A DNA stretch of 64,000 nt from NCBI GenBank assembly GCA_017311315.1, contig CM029644.1:27361606-27425605 (forward strand), in the 5' to 3' direction. Both the position numbers and the translations under genes were made by a program. The notes beneath the pieces were generated by a model. That model ran no database searches. It saw nothing but the letters and a program-made list of their open reading frames with translations, and was not told the DNA's origin. Within the stretch, counting starts at the first letter, position 1. Each line of letters starts with the position of its first letter. Shown piece after piece: positions 32,788 through 45,762 of the stretch. The stretch is from Dendrocalamus latiflorus. Taxonomy: Eukaryota; Streptophyta; Magnoliopsida; Poales; Poaceae.

Positions 32788-35700
32788 ATGGCTTCCCCTC
32801 CTCCTCCCTCCCGCGCCCCCACCACCGCCCCTCGCTTCCTCCCCACCCCGGCCAGCGGCAGCAGGCGCCCCCCTCGCCTCCTCAGCCCGTCGCCGTCCGC
32901 TTCCTCTCTCCTCTCCTCCGCTTCCGCCCGCTTCCCCTCTGCCCCGCGCGCCCCCTGCAACGCCGCCCGCGAGCGCCGGCGCTACACCGTACGGGTGAGC
33001 ATCCCAATCTCCCAATCTCTTAACTCAATGCGGTGTCTTGTGGAGTTGCGGTAGTGCGGTTCTTGCTGCAGGCTGCGGAGCTACTAGTTTGTCCTTGCGA
33101 TTGCGCTAATCTTGACACGAACAAAACGTGGAGGCCTAGCGATTGCACTGAATTTATAACCCTTGCGTGAAGTTCATGATGGCCTATGGATGTCAGTTTC
33201 TGTGTGTCACACCAGTAAGCTCAAGCAGATCGTGCCTCTATTTCCTATATGTTATCCAACTAGAAACTGTGATGTCTGCTACAAGCATGGACTCATCGTT
33301 GACAGCTACATATAATTCCAGCAAGTTGATATTACTGCATGCAATGCTGCTATGTCTGAATGACTTCATCTACTCATCTATTTCCCTAGTAAGTGATAAT
33401 TCCCACAATAGTCTTACCAATACTTCAACTGCACTGTAGGCATTAGTGTTACTGCTGGGAGAACCCAAAAGCCTTAGAAAATACCTCATCGAAATTGGCA
33501 TTGTGTATTGGGCGTTTGGGCCAATTGGGGACTGGGGAGTATCACAATTCACCAGTATAATGGATATGATTACCTGTGAACTGTTTTTTCCTGCTTAAAG
33601 ACATTATTAATGAGAATTAGGAATGAATGAACTCACTGTTGCAGTTTTTTCTGTCCTCCCGTCAACCAGAGACACGTCCCTTTTCTCCGTGGGACCCACT
33701 GGACGATGTGACTCCTCCTGGTGACGACTTCACGGGACATGATCCTCTGCTAGCTTCTGCACGCGATGGAGCAAAATCATGAAGCAACACTGCTTCTGTT
33801 TTGCCTTCACGTGATGGATAGCAGTAAAGCAAAAACTTCTAGTCACCAATACGTGAACTCACAACATGCAATGCGTTGCCCTCTTTCTTCTCTTTATTTC
33901 TCTGTTGTATCCCAGCGATCACCCCAAATCACCTCATATTGCTCTACATGGCTTTAAATAGCCTGCACAAAAGGCTACTCATACTCGAACACGGAGACTT
34001 GAATACGACTCTAATTTGTATACGTATTCGTATACACGGACAACCTCGACTCGGAAACCAACTCGCAAACGGACTAGACTTCTACGTATACGGCAAGTAT
34101 GCATACATGTGCACAACTCAAATACGTCTAAAAACAAGATTAAACTCTAACAATCACCTCATTAATCTTGATTTTCCTTCTTAATCGCGTTAACCTTCTC
34201 TCTTACTTCCGCTTCTTTCTTGTATGCCTTCCTGGGCTGGAGCACCTGCTCCTACTTCCTCCACGAGCACCTTCTCTCACTGTCGTGTGCTATTGCTTTC
34301 GACCACCATCCTCCACGCTGTGCTTCTTCCTGCCACCTCGGGACCCATCTCCGACTTTCTTCTGTTGTACACGTGAGAGCTCCTCCCGAGCCCCTGCTCG
34401 CCACGACCATGCTTGCTGCATGTGGTCTGTGCCAACCACCCAAGCCATCGCTTCGCTCCTCTCCACCTACATGCGCTCGTCCGGACTCAGCTGCTTGCGT
34501 GTGCGCACCTCCTACGCCGTTCGCTACGATCACTGCATGCCCGCTGCATGTCCTTCTAGAGCCACTGCTCGTTCTGACCATGCCCTCTACCTCGTCTTGC
34601 TTCTTTGCCGACTCGGTCTCCTTCCTCGTTACGACTTCTTGTGCACCATGTTTGCCTCCAGCTGCCTCTGCACCTCGTCCATCTGTGCCTCTCTCCACCC
34701 AAACATGTTTACAAGTTTTCAAAGGAATCTTGTACAACTGATTTGGAGATCTCTTCGCCTTCATCAACAAATCTCTGTTCTTGTCATATACTCGCAAGAA
34801 CTCATCCTGCAGCACCACCCTGCACCTTCTCTCTGTCATTTGTTCGAGACTAAGTATGTTATTGCATAAAGTTGGTATATAATAAATTCCTGTCAACAAC
34901 TTCTTATCTCCGTTCTTGCATTGCAACATCATCGTCCCTTTGCCCTTTATCTCCACCGTGGAGCCGTCGCCAAACTTAACCTTGTCTCAAACCTTCTCAT
35001 CAAGCTTGTGGAGCATGGAGCGATCTCCTGTCATGTGGTTGCTTGCTTCATTATCCAAGGACCATTGATCCGTGTGATCATGGCTTCCTTCCTTCATGCG
35101 TAGTTTTGGAACTACGTTCTCCTCATTCAGTTCCCCCATGACCGACTCCTTTTCAACATATGAGGAGAGAAGTACTAGTTCTCCGTCATCTTCTTCTTCG
35201 TCCTTGGCAAGGTTCACCTCCCCGTCTTTCTTCTTGCTCTTGCAATCCAAAGCAAAGTGCCCAAGCTCGTTACAGTTGAAGCACTTTTTATTGCCGCGAC
35301 ATCTTATCGCATAGTGCCCGTATTCGCCACATTCAAAGCACTTGACATGTGACAAATCATAGGATCTCTCACCACCGCCTTGTCCAGCCTTATCTCCACG
35401 GCCACCCCTGCCGCCTTGACCACTCTGGCCTCCACGACCGCGCCACCTCCCGCGGTTGTATGATGAGCCATGACCGTCTCTCGGATCTCCCCTTACTAGC
35501 AACGTCTGCTCGTTGTGAGATCCCTGCTCCTTGCGTGACTGAAACCCTTTCAGTAACTCCTCATGCGCCTTAAGAGATCCAGTGATCTCCTCTATCTTCT
35601 TCTTGTCTAGATTGGGGAAGTACATAAATGTTATGACAATAGGTATGTACTTCTCCGGAAGCACGTGCAAGTACTTCTTCACCGCCACAGATTCTTCCAT

Positions 35701-38700
35701 CTTGTCGCCAAGAGAGTTAATTTGATTGTATAACAAACTCAGCTTACCGGCGAACTCGTCCATCGACTGGGTCTCTTCCATCTTCAGATTCTCGAACCCG
35801 CTCTGCAAATTCTGGAGCCGCACCTCCTTGACACGATCAACTCCTTCGTGCATCGTCTGAAGCGCCTCCCACGCTTTCTGTGTTGTCTCCTTGCCGATGA
35901 GCTGATGCATCATCGTATCTGGCACCGCCTGGTAGATGAGGGCCAAAGTCGCCTAATCTACCTTGTTGTCCACCTCCTTGTCCTTCCCCTTCGGATCGAC
36001 TGCGCCCTAGACTCTCTGGGCGCGCATGTTCGCCTTCATCTTCATAGCCCACACCGGGTAGTTGTCGATCGTCAGGAGAGGGTACTAGAGGGAGATTAGC
36101 CCACCCTGAGCCTTCGCGTTGTCACCCATGCTCTGATACCACTTGTTGCAGTTTTTTTGTCCTCGCGTCAACCAGAGACGCGTCCCTTTTCTCCGTGGGA
36201 CCCGCTGGACGACGTGACTCCTCCCGGTGACGACTTCACGGGACGTGATCCTCTGCTAGCTTCTGCACGCGATGGAGCAAAATCATGAAGCAGCACTGCT
36301 TCTGTTTTGCCTTCACGTGATGGATAGCAGTAAAGCAAAAATTTCTAGTGACCAATACGTGAACTCACACACATGCAATGCGTTGCCCTCTTTCTTCTCT
36401 TTATTTCTCTGCTGTATCCCAGCGATCACCCCAAATCACCTCATATTGCTCTACATGGCTTTAAATAGCATGCACACAAGGCTACTCATACTCGAACACG
36501 GAGACTTGAATACAACTCTAATTTGTATACGTATTCGTATACACGGACAACCTCGACTCGGAAACCAACTCGCAAACGGACTAGACTTCTACGTATACGG
36601 CAAGCATGCGTACATGTGTACAACTCAAATACGTCTAAAAAACAAGATTAAACTCTAACACTCACTGTTGTTGATATTCATGGCATCACTGTATTTATTT
36701 AAGTAAACCATGTGTCTTGTCGTATAATATGATCACATTGATTTGACCTGGTCCTGGTACAGGCATGCTCTCAAGCCGGTGCTGCTGGACCAGCTCCATT
36801 GTCAAAGACATTGTCAGACATCAAGGATTCCTGCTGGAGATTTTTGAGGCCACATACAATTCGAGGAACTGCTTTGGGATCCATGTGGGCTTCTAGTCTT
36901 AGATTTATAAATGGTTGAACCGAGATGTAATTTTCTAGTACTGAAGTTGTTGTGTTGATGCAGAGCTTTGGTTGCTAGAGCCTTGATAGAGAATCCCCAA
37001 CTGATAAATTGGTGGTTGATATTCAAAGCATTCTATGGGCTTGTAGCATTGATCTGCGGCAACGGTTACATAGTTGGGATTAATCAGATCTATGACATTA
37101 GAATCGACAAGTATGTATAATGCCTCTTGCCTCCATGTCTTGACTTACATTTACCACCTTCATAAACCGAAATCCCAGCCACTGTTTCTGCTATCTCTGC
37201 CATTTCTAAGTTTATGCCACTGAACAGGGTCAACAAGCCATATTTGCCTATCGCTGCCGGTGATCTCTCAGTTCAGTCAGCATGGTTATTGGTAATATTA
37301 TTCGCAGCGGCTGGCTTTTCAATTGTTGTATCAAACTTTGGACCTTTCATTACCTCTCTTTACTGCCTTGGTCTATTTCTTGGCACTATATATTCTGTTC
37401 CTCCATTCAGACTGAAGAGATATCCAGTTGCTGCTTTTCTTATCATTGCGACGGTACTTTGCTCCTCCCTTGTTTGTATGCACTTTAGTACCAGTGATTT
37501 TTTTGTTCTTTTTTGTTTTAGAATTATTCTTAACACAATTGATATCAATGCATATCTTTGAAATTATTGTGTAATTACTTACAAAAGAACACCTCATTCA
37601 TTTGATTCAAAGTGCATGGACTGATAAATTCATGAGATATTGTCCATATGCCTTGTAGCTGAATGGTGCTTTATGCAGCATTTATAAGATGAAGAAACAG
37701 GCTGTAGCTATAAGAAGAAATTTTACTGGCCTCAAACCTATTTGTCAATTTAGCTTGGGTGAACATTAACAGTGCTACAATCATACACAGGTTCACCTGT
37801 GTTGCATGCTTGTGCTTGCCTTTTATTTTGGTGCACATGGGGTTCCTTATGCTGCTGAAAAGATAGATGATCAGTGTAGACTGTAGAACTCAAGTTTCTG
37901 GAAAATATATTTCTTGGGAGAAAAAGAGTAGGACTAGCAAATCACCTCCACCATCCCTCTAGCTGTCTCAGTTTATAGAAATTGACTTGTGAGACCTTTT
38001 GAAAAAAATAATTTAAATACTTTAATCATTCTTCTGTTTTTTTACTTGTTTATTTGCATGAAATTTTACTTCACTTATCAGGGTAGTTCCATAATTTCCT
38101 AGCAACTCGCAAATGATCAACTATACAATTCAGAAGACCTCATTTCTCTGGGTTATGCTGTGTGATCATGTTTCGTATACTTCATGTTTCATTCAAATAA
38201 TTAATATAGTATGCAAACCCCTTTTTTTTTGACAAACCTGCCTTTAAAATTTTTTGATTAGGTTCGTGGTTTCCTTCTCAACTTTGGGGTGTACTATGCC
38301 ACTAGAGCTGCATTAGGTCTTACATTCCAATGGAGGTAAAATAGTTACTGGAAGTTTGTTTGGACTTGTTGCTGAATTTAGCATTGTATTTACAGATTCA
38401 ATATCCCCCTATCTAACCAAAGTGGTAAAATTTTTGTTGCATCTCATTGCAGACGAACATTCACAGATAATCGTGATATCTAATGTCATATGATATCTTT
38501 CTAACTGCAGCTCACCTGTTGCTTTTATTACATGCTTCGTGACATTATTTGCTTTGGTCATTGCTATAACCAAAGACCTTCCAGATGTTGAAGGAGACCG
38601 CAAGTGAGTTTCTAGTCTATATATGGTTCTGTAGTTATGGCAGCCCAATGATTCCAACAAGGGTCATGTCAATTTTCAAATAAATAACTAAATAAATCTC

Positions 38701-41700
38701 TTTGTGTAGGTGGGTATTTTTATGATGCACGTGCATGTCTTTGTGTTGCTATCCTTGTTGTTGTTGGGGGTCACTACAAACAATTTTCAGACTGGGGGTC
38801 CAAAAAATGACAGTAATTGGTGAAATAAGCTACTAGCAACTGGAAGAGTTAAACGAGACAAATAAGATTGTGAGTTTTTGGCTTGTAAGATTGTGAGTTT
38901 TTGGCCTTCCTGTTATATTTCTCTGAGTCTTGCCAAGTGACCCAAGCCAGAACAATTTGAAGCTGGATTGAGGAAATTTAGCCCATACTTTGGAGAACTT
39001 ATCTAAAGCATAGTATTAGATTCCCAAAACATAAGAAAAAGCTGAAATTGGCAGGTTTTGCACACTGAGCGAATCCTATTTTCAAACCTAGCCAGTTTTT
39101 TTTCTTTGTTTCCCTTGAGATTGAATATTAGCAGCCAGCAGCCTGAGTCAGTTCTATTGAAGTATTCAGCTATTATTTGTCTAAGAAATATTGTTAATTG
39201 GATTATTGATGTTCGACTTATAGTTTTTTTCCCATGTAGATACCAAATATCAACTTTGGCGACAAAGCTTGGTGTCAGAAACATTGCCTTCCTTGGCTCT
39301 GGTTTATTGCTAGCAAATTATATTGCTGCTATTGTTGTAGCTTTTCTCATGCCCCAGGTTAGCTTACTGATGCTTTTGACCTGCGTTTGAGCCTCTTTCC
39401 CCCATTCCAGCTAGAGAGACACAACTAGCACCGTACATGTATGCTATGCATTTTAACCGGCATTGGTTATTATATCTCATTTTCATTAATTCAACTGCAG
39501 CAATGTCTCAGATGATAGGAACATACATATAAGGCTAGTTTGACTAGTAAAACTTAGGATCATTCTTTACTGCAATCCACATGTATAATCTACACTTCCA
39601 TACATAGTATTGAGCCTTGCCATATATTTTCATTGTTCCTTAGCTTGGTTTATTTGTTCATATTTGTGATGATTTGTCACTATGCAATTGTTGTTCAAGA
39701 TGCAGAATCTGCATATGCAATATGGAAACATTTACATTTCCAAACTGTAAGAGCATATAAATTCTTTATCCTAGGATGTCTTTTCTGATCACTGGATGTT
39801 CCAGAGCAAGGATTTATTTTGATGCATATTTCCATACTAAGCAGTGTTACCTGGTCTTTATTGCACTGATGATGTTGTTCCAAATTACAGGCTTTCAGGC
39901 GCACTGTAATGGTGCCTATTCATGCTGCTCTTGCAGTTGGTTTAATTTTCCAGGTAAACACATAGACTGCTTGATATGATCAGCTTTGCAGTTTCTAAGC
40001 TCTCAATCTGTTTGGTGCAATCCTGTGTAATTAGTGTATCGTTAGCTTACTTCATTGACTGTGATGCCTTGTAGTGCTTGGCTGTTTGGATGTACTATAT
40101 AGAATTGCACAGATGTAAGTTCATGGGCTTGTGGAGCTTAAACTGCGGTGGTCAAAACACTAGTAATATACTAATATTGCTTAAGCAAGGTTGTGCACCA
40201 GTGTTCTAAAAATGGGTCTACTAGGCCGTATACTCAGCCATATACAAGTAAAGGGGGCCCCTGCCTGTTAGCCGGTTATCTGCATAATTGGACTGGTTAT
40301 ACCACACAATAGGCCGATTATGCTGTATAATCACTACTAGGTTGAGTGACCGGTCGAGTGCCGGTTGTTAAGGGTATTAGAGATAAGGTATTAGAGATAG
40401 AATAGAACTCTTATTTGTTTCCTTATATGACTTGTATTCCTTCCATATACCCTCTTGTACTCTCCTATATATATGGCCCTTTGGGTCTCATATCAATATA
40501 CACACAATATTCATAACATGGTATCAGAGCTTAGGTTGAAACCCTAACCTCGATCTACTTCCGCTTCTGCTGCCCCCGGGAGGATCGATCTCCTCTCCCG
40601 GGGGCGGCCACGTCACCGCCGTCCAGTGGGCCGCCGCTGCTTGCGCCTCTTCGGGCCGCCGCTGGCTCGTGCTTGTCGTCGCCTGCTCATGCTCATCGCA
40701 GCCGTCTCCAGATTCTTACCGGCCGTCGTTGTCTCTGGATTCGGCCTCGTCATCCGCTCCTCCCGGCTGCTGCGCACCAGATCCGGCTCGCCGTAGCCTG
40801 GAGGCTCCTCTGTCTAGAGCCAGCCGTCGGTCGTCTCGGCCCGGCCACTCAACTGCTGCGCCTCTTTGGGCGGTCGCCGACGGCTCCTCGCTCCAGATCC
40901 GGCTCGTCTTCGCCCGGATCCAAGATCCCAGCCGCCGTGTGCGCCTCTTGAGTCGCCGCCTCCTCAGATCTGGCGGCCCGCCTCGGCCTCCACTGACACC
41001 GCGCCTCTTCGCCGCCGGCTCTACTGGATCCGGTTCGGATTGGTCAGCGTGGAGGAGCACAGGGACCTTGGTGTGCGCGGGGTTGGAGCGGAGGAGGTCG
41101 CTCTTGGAGGAGGAGGAGGTCGCTCTTGACCACCGCCGAGAGGCTGGACTGCTGGAGAGGAGAGAGAGATCGGGGAGGGGGAAACTGAGAAGAGAGAGAG
41201 AGGAGAGATGGCTTTTGACGGCGGCTCGGTTGAGTTCGCTTTTGACGGCACCTTCTGTCAGTTCTGTCGCCGTTGAGGTTTTTTTCCCCCGTGAGTTGTT
41301 GTGTCCATCCAAAAATCCGTAGTCTTTAATTTTTTGTTCGCTCAAGCCGTGCGAGTCCACAAATTTATTGTCAGTCATAGAAGTGTAGGAATTTTCTTTT
41401 ACATGGCAGCAGCCGCTACTCTTTTCCTTGAGCTGCTGCAGATCGTAGAAGTCTTTATGATGCCGCCGCTTCTCTTTGAGCCGCTGCCTCGAGTTTTTAA
41501 GGCCGCCGTGTTTCTTCTGCACCGCGCCTCCGTTGCGCTTTTTGTGCACTGCGTCGCCGCCGTCTCAGGCTTCGATCTGTGCCGTCATGCTTCTATCTAT
41601 TCCTCTTCGGCTTGATTTGACAGTTTATTCGACGACTGCACGCAACGACGCCTTTATCACGACTTGGACGTCGGATATTTCTTGTTTTAGTATTAACCCT

Positions 41701-43040
41701 TTTTCAAATGCAATGCTATTGCATACGCCTTGCATTTGTGGGGGGTGTTAAGGGTATTAGAGATAATGTATTAGAGATAGAATAGGACTCTTATTTGTTT
41801 CCTTATATGACTTGTATTCCTTCCATATACCCTCTTGTACTCTTCTATATATATGGCCCTTTGGGTCTCATATCAATACACACAATATTCATAACACCGG
41901 TTACCGATTTTTAGAACCTTGCTGTTCACAAACCTCAATAGAAACTGTGACTCGTATAGGATAACAGGCAACAATTTCATTCACAGCTAGTTTCTTGGTT
42001 TGCTTTTATAGCACGTGTATTTTCTTTCTCTAACTTGCTTGTTCTGTTCCATGATTTCAGACATGGGTTCTGGAGCAAGCGAAGTACACTAAGGTAAAGC
42101 TTTCGACTTATGTCCTTCAATCTTCACAGCTACAGTTTGTACATAGAACTCTTGAAACAAGACTTTAATGATCGAAATTGCTATGAGAAGTATTTTGTCT
42201 ATGAACTTGCATGAATTTTGGTTATTTTACAAGAATACGTAGTTCCCATCGGACCTGGTCAAATAGGCCACCCGACACAGCCCGGCACGTGCCCGGATAG
42301 GACACGGCTAGCTTGAATAAGTTACCATGTCATGCTGTGCCGACTCACGTGCTTGCCCTCTGACCCAAGCACGGCACAGAGTGGTTGGGCTGTGTTGGGT
42401 CATCCATCTACGCTCGGAAGAGTATAGCAACCTTAACACATGTAATTTTACTGTCAACCGCAAATAATTTTAGTATTTTACTGCACTATCACAAGAGAGT
42501 TACTGTGTATACCGTGTCGGGCCAGTCCGTCATGGCAAGGTGCCAGCCCAAGCACGGCATGCCCTGTCGGGCCGGTCTAGCGCGGTCTGTTTACTATTCA
42601 TGCTGTGCTTGGGCCGAGCCAATAGTCCCGTGCCTCGGACCGGCACGGTTGGCCCAACCCATTTGGCTAGGTCTAGTTCCCATGCCATTTTCTGTTTTAG
42701 TAGTCTTATACATGCAAGTTCTTTTGTTCTTCTTGAGAGGAAACATGAGTACATTATATTGCAGTGTTTTAGACATGGAAAGTTAACCAACATTAGCTGC
42801 GTTCTTGTTTTTAGATTCCATGGCACAGTTGATTTTAAGATCATTCACAGATGTAATGGTGCATATTTTCTAGAAGCTTAGGGCCATATACATTTTTTAG
42901 TTCCAAGCCCACTTATGTTACTTGCTTCTGATATAAGTAGTTTTGGCTGTTTCTTTGTGTGGCAGGATGCTATTTCACAGTACTACCGGTTCATTTGGAA
43001 TCTCTTCTATGCTGAGTATATCTTCTTCCCGTTATTATAG
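32788..43040 (+). CDS. HST: homogentisate solanesyltransferase (plastoquinone pathway)
   Basis: A plastid inner-membrane UbiA prenyltransferase that joins solanesyl diphosphate to homogentisate for plastoquinone-9. Ten exons: 32788-32994, 36763-36884, 36964-37110, 37228-37453, 38262-38335, 38511-38603, 39240-39357, 39891-39953, 42061-42093 and 42966-43040, all GT-AG and phase-consistent, giving 385 aa. Exon 1 encodes a Ser/Pro/Arg-rich transit peptide. Both catalytic Asp motifs are intact: NQIYDIRID (exon 3) and KDLPDVEGD (exon 6), with WRFLRPHTIRGTALGS before the first helix. The C-terminus reads IWNLFYAEYIFFPLL. Beyond exon 1 it is nearly identical to my recollection of the rice protein (Os07g0576000, HPT2 name). 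Introns 1, 8 and 9 carry transposons, and a Helitron abuts the 5' side, yet splice sites and frame are intact. Confidence 0.95.
33637..36660 (-). mobile_element. copia LTR retrotransposon in HST intron 1
   Basis: LTRs are 33637-34152 (516 bp) and 36144-36660 (517 bp), TGTTAGAG...CTGCAACA on the minus strand, with roughly twenty differences by eye. The target duplication is CTCAC (33632-33636, 36661-36665). The primer-binding site TGGTATCAGAGC, complementary to initiator tRNA-Met, lies two bases inside the right LTR (36130-36141). The interior keeps a damaged gag-protease region; the integrase and RT domains are missing. Non-autonomous, antisense to HST. Confidence 0.93.
34690..36129 (-). pseudogene. 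copia gag-protease remnant
   Basis: The frame starts MGDNAKAQGGLISL at 36129 and runs on as YPVWAMKMKANMRAQ, with TAG stops before YPLL, after MRAQRV and before ATLALIYQ. The main open part (35946-34987) has a UBN2-type gag domain, a GRGG-rich linker and two CCHC knuckles (CFECGEYGHYAIRC and CFNCNELGHFALDC). The protease-like stretch WSLDNEASNHMTG follows, then an in-frame TGA at 34984-34986, probably CGA to TGA, and YYIPTLCNNILSL. Homology ends near 34690. Confidence 0.88.
40366..41896 (+). mobile_element. short non-coding LTR retrotransposon in HST intron 8
   Basis: LTRs 40366-40518 (153 bp) and 41746-41896 (151 bp) start TGTTAAGGGTATTAG and end ATTCATAACA. The primer-binding site TGGTATCAGAGC follows at 40519-40530. 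A polypurine-like TGTGGGGGG precedes the right LTR. The target duplication is CCGGT (40361-40365, 41897-41901). The 1.2-kb interior is GC-rich with no recognisable gag or pol, so it is a TRIM/SMART-like or deleted copia derivative, sense to HST. Confidence 0.9.
42250..42675. mobile_element. hAT MITE in HST intron 9
   Basis: A 426-bp element with ends CGGACCTGGTCAAAT and the complement of TAGACCTAGCCAAAT. The exact 8-bp target duplication is GTTCCCAT (42242-42249 and 42676-42683). The interior is rich in GGCACG/CGTGCC and GGGCCG motifs. No coding capacity. Confidence 0.85.
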
Positions 43041-43730
43041 AGAGGTAATTTTCTTATTAGCATTCTGCACTGTTTTGTGAAGGCTGTTTCGGAAAATTCC
43101 TATATTCATTTGCATAAAATTTGTCAGACCTGGCAGTCTAACATGTCTTACATGATGGGAGCATAAGCATACCAAAGTAAGACGTTGGCAAGCACAGGGG
43201 AAAGGCATGCCAGCCAAGGGAAGCATTGTTGTACATATTTTGAATGGAAGGCTATAAAGCAGTGATGCTACGAGGATCTTGAGATGTATCGGAGTTTTCT
43301 TCGGTGGAATTTGGTGTTGAAAAGTTGCTGTTATCCAATAGAGCAAGGTTTCATGGTCTTAGGTCTCGTTTGGGAGGACTTGAGCATCGGTTCGAAGTTG
43401 ATGGAAGCTTAAGCTGTAAGCTTCTTTTATACTAGGAGGTTAAGCTACTTTATGAGACTTTCTCAAGGCATGCCCTCTGAAAACACACTAGGGACTATAG
43501 TATCATTTTGTTTGGCTTGCTGCATATTTTTAGAGCTTCAGCATATGTACTCCTCGGTGCTTTGCCCCTCTGAAAAACTCAAATCCTGTAAATCGTAATC
43601 TCTCTTGCACACGGTTTATATATTACAACACTTTCAATTTGATGAAATCGTTGAAAAACGGGGTGTGCACCCTGTTACTACTTTTCAATTGCTTGGACCA
43701 ACCACTTCAACCTAGCCGAAGACTAGTACT
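43041..43730 (+). other. HST 3' flank
   Basis: Probable 3' untranslated region in the first few hundred bases. No other gene or repeat boundary was recognised. Confidence 0.35.
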
Positions 43731-43834
43731 GCTGATAAGCGGTTCAGATTTCAGAGTGGTAAGCCGTAGGGCCTCCAACGCCGCCAGCTACCGTTCGACG
43801 GCATATTCGTTTTTGCTGCGGTTTTTTTTTTCTT

Positions 43835-44115
43835 TTAGGGCGGTTCTTTTTTTCTTCTAAAAGCTGTTTTTCAGTTTTTTTACAGTAACTAGCTTTTAAA
43901 CGGAGTATCTTTTCAAGATAGAGTCTACTAATTAATTGTAGTACATATTGTACCGATTTCATTTATATCGGCAAACTGTACCGACTTCATTTATATCGGC
44001 AAAAACAACACGTGAGTTTTTGTTACTCTGTAATCTCTCGCACGAACAGCCTAAAAGTCATAAGCTGCAGTCAAAAACTATAAGCTTCAGCCAAAAAGAA
44101 CAGATCCAAAGTTTG
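43835..44115 (+). repeat. dispersed MITE family, copy 2
   Basis: CTTCTAAAAGCTGTTTTTCAG, TAGCTTTTAAACGGAGTAT, a duplicated TTCATTTATATCGGCAAA unit, GTTACTCTGTAATCTCTCGC and AAGCTTCAGCCAAAAA. It is closely similar to 58030-58267. The internal TATATCGGCAAAN unit is tandemly duplicated in this copy. Confidence 0.65.
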
Positions 44116-44179
44116 TTTGTGACTTATGCCTTTGGTTTCATTCGTAAGAGAAAGTACAGATTAAGAGAAACTCGTTAAC

Positions 44180-45310
44180 GGTTTTAATTGATATAAATAA
44201 AGTTGTTATAGTATATATTATAGTTAATTTATAGACTTTGTTTTTAAAAAAATATTTTATTTAAATGTTAGTTATTATAGAAAAATTAAAAAAATAACTT
44301 TGAAAAACTGGAAAGAGGCCGTGCTGCAGTCCGCAGCATCGCCACTGTATGCAAAACTTACGGGCAGAACAGCGCGCTTTTGGCCGTGCCGACGAAGCAC
44401 CCGCGTGGGCGCACTAGCCATCAGGCCCCGGAATGAAGTTTTCCTGTTCTCTTCTGTATTCCCCTCCTATTTTCTTTCCATGTGGCAGTATACTATTAGT
44501 TCTATTCATTGATTCTGCCAGCACTGATGCTTGACACGTGGAAAGAGGATAGAGAGGAGAATATAGAAAGGAACAGGGATTCAGGGAAGCCATTTTCCAG
44601 GCCGCGCGGCGCAAAGGCACGGAGGGCAGCGTTCTGGATCTGCGCCTGCCGGTTCGGTCCCGAGCTAGCATGATGGCGCGGGAAACCGATTCAATGCGGC
44701 GACAGCGACCTCGTCGTGGCTGTCGCCAGCGCTGGAGGTAGGCTCCCGGCTTCGCTGCCCCTTGTTCGGAAGCCCTCACCGGCCGCACCGAACACAACCG
44801 GGCGCAGCTACTGCCGCGGTGCCGCCCACCTAACTCCCTTCCCCACGTCCACGTCGGCGTTCGGCCGATGAGATCTCCGGACAGCACGGCCCGAGCGGAG
44901 AAACGTCTCGAAACTGCACCATTTACCCGAGCCCGCTTTGTTTGCGTAGCATAGCACAGCAGTATATGTCCACAGGCGCGGCCGTGGGCGCTCGTTCTCG
45001 CCGCGGTGGCTTGCCCCCCTTCAAACGTTTCAGTTCCTGGCTCTTTAATTTTATCTGTTTTAGTTTTTTACTTTATTTTTTATATTATCTATGATGATAT
45101 AACATTTTATTATTATTATTATTTAAATTTAATTAATAAAATTAACAACTACTACAGTAAAAAAAAGACAAAACTACTGTTTATAAGCCACATTAATCTG
45201 GGCCCAGCGTGCAGATTTTCAGCCTTCCCTTTTTGACCTTTTTGAACTCATGCAAGCTGTACTGTGTTTCACTCATCAGACGGACCAAACTATGGATGTT
45301 TAAACTAGGA
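44180..45310. other. intergenic, GC-rich patch without a gene
   Basis: A GC-rich stretch at 44580-44960 has open frames on both strands but no domain or consistent structure. An AT-rich low-complexity stretch follows at 45050-45180. Nothing further is supported. Confidence 0.4.
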
Positions 45311-45316
45311 GTATAA

Positions 45317-45759
45317 GGTCAGTCTCAGTGGAGGTTTCGGGGGTGTTTGGTTGCCAGCCACAGTTTACCACGCCTAAAGTTAGGCAAGTTTGACCAACTT
45401 TGGAAGCTGTTTGGTTGAAGCCACAGTTGTGGCAAGATTCCCTTAGGTCCCACGCGTCAATGACTCAAAAAAGTGTGGCAAGATTCCCTTAGGCTTGCTA
45501 AGGTGTGGCAAAGAATTTGAGCACCTCAACTTAGGCAAGTGTGGCAATTTTTGTTGGCAAAGTGTGGCTAGCAACCAAACAGCCCATGTCCCAGTTTCCA
45601 ACACATCCATATTTTGGAAACAGTGCAGAAGAGTTTCATCCCCATGAAACTATCTCTACTCCCATGAAACTTTTATCATCTCTCTCTTCATCAATACAGT
45701 GCCATGTCAGCATATTTAATGCCCATGAAACTCTCATGAAACCTCCATTGAGATTGGCC
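45317..45759. mobile_element. Tourist-like MITE 1 (with nested MITE)
   Basis: Inverted ends GGTCAGTCTCAGTGGAGG and the complement GGCCAATCTCAATGGAGG, flanked by TAA (45314-45316 and 45760-45762), typical of PIF/Harbinger Tourist elements. It is interrupted by another MITE at 45341-45595. Confidence 0.85.
45341..45595. mobile_element. nested MITE with GGGTGTTTGGTTGC ends
   Basis: Inverted ends GGGTGTTTGGTTGCCAGCCA and the complement GGGCTGTTTGGTTGCTAGCC. The interior has repeated GTGTGGCAA and GATTCCCTTAGG units. No clear target duplication. Inserted inside Tourist-like MITE 1. Confidence 0.75.
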
Positions 45760-45762
45760 TAA

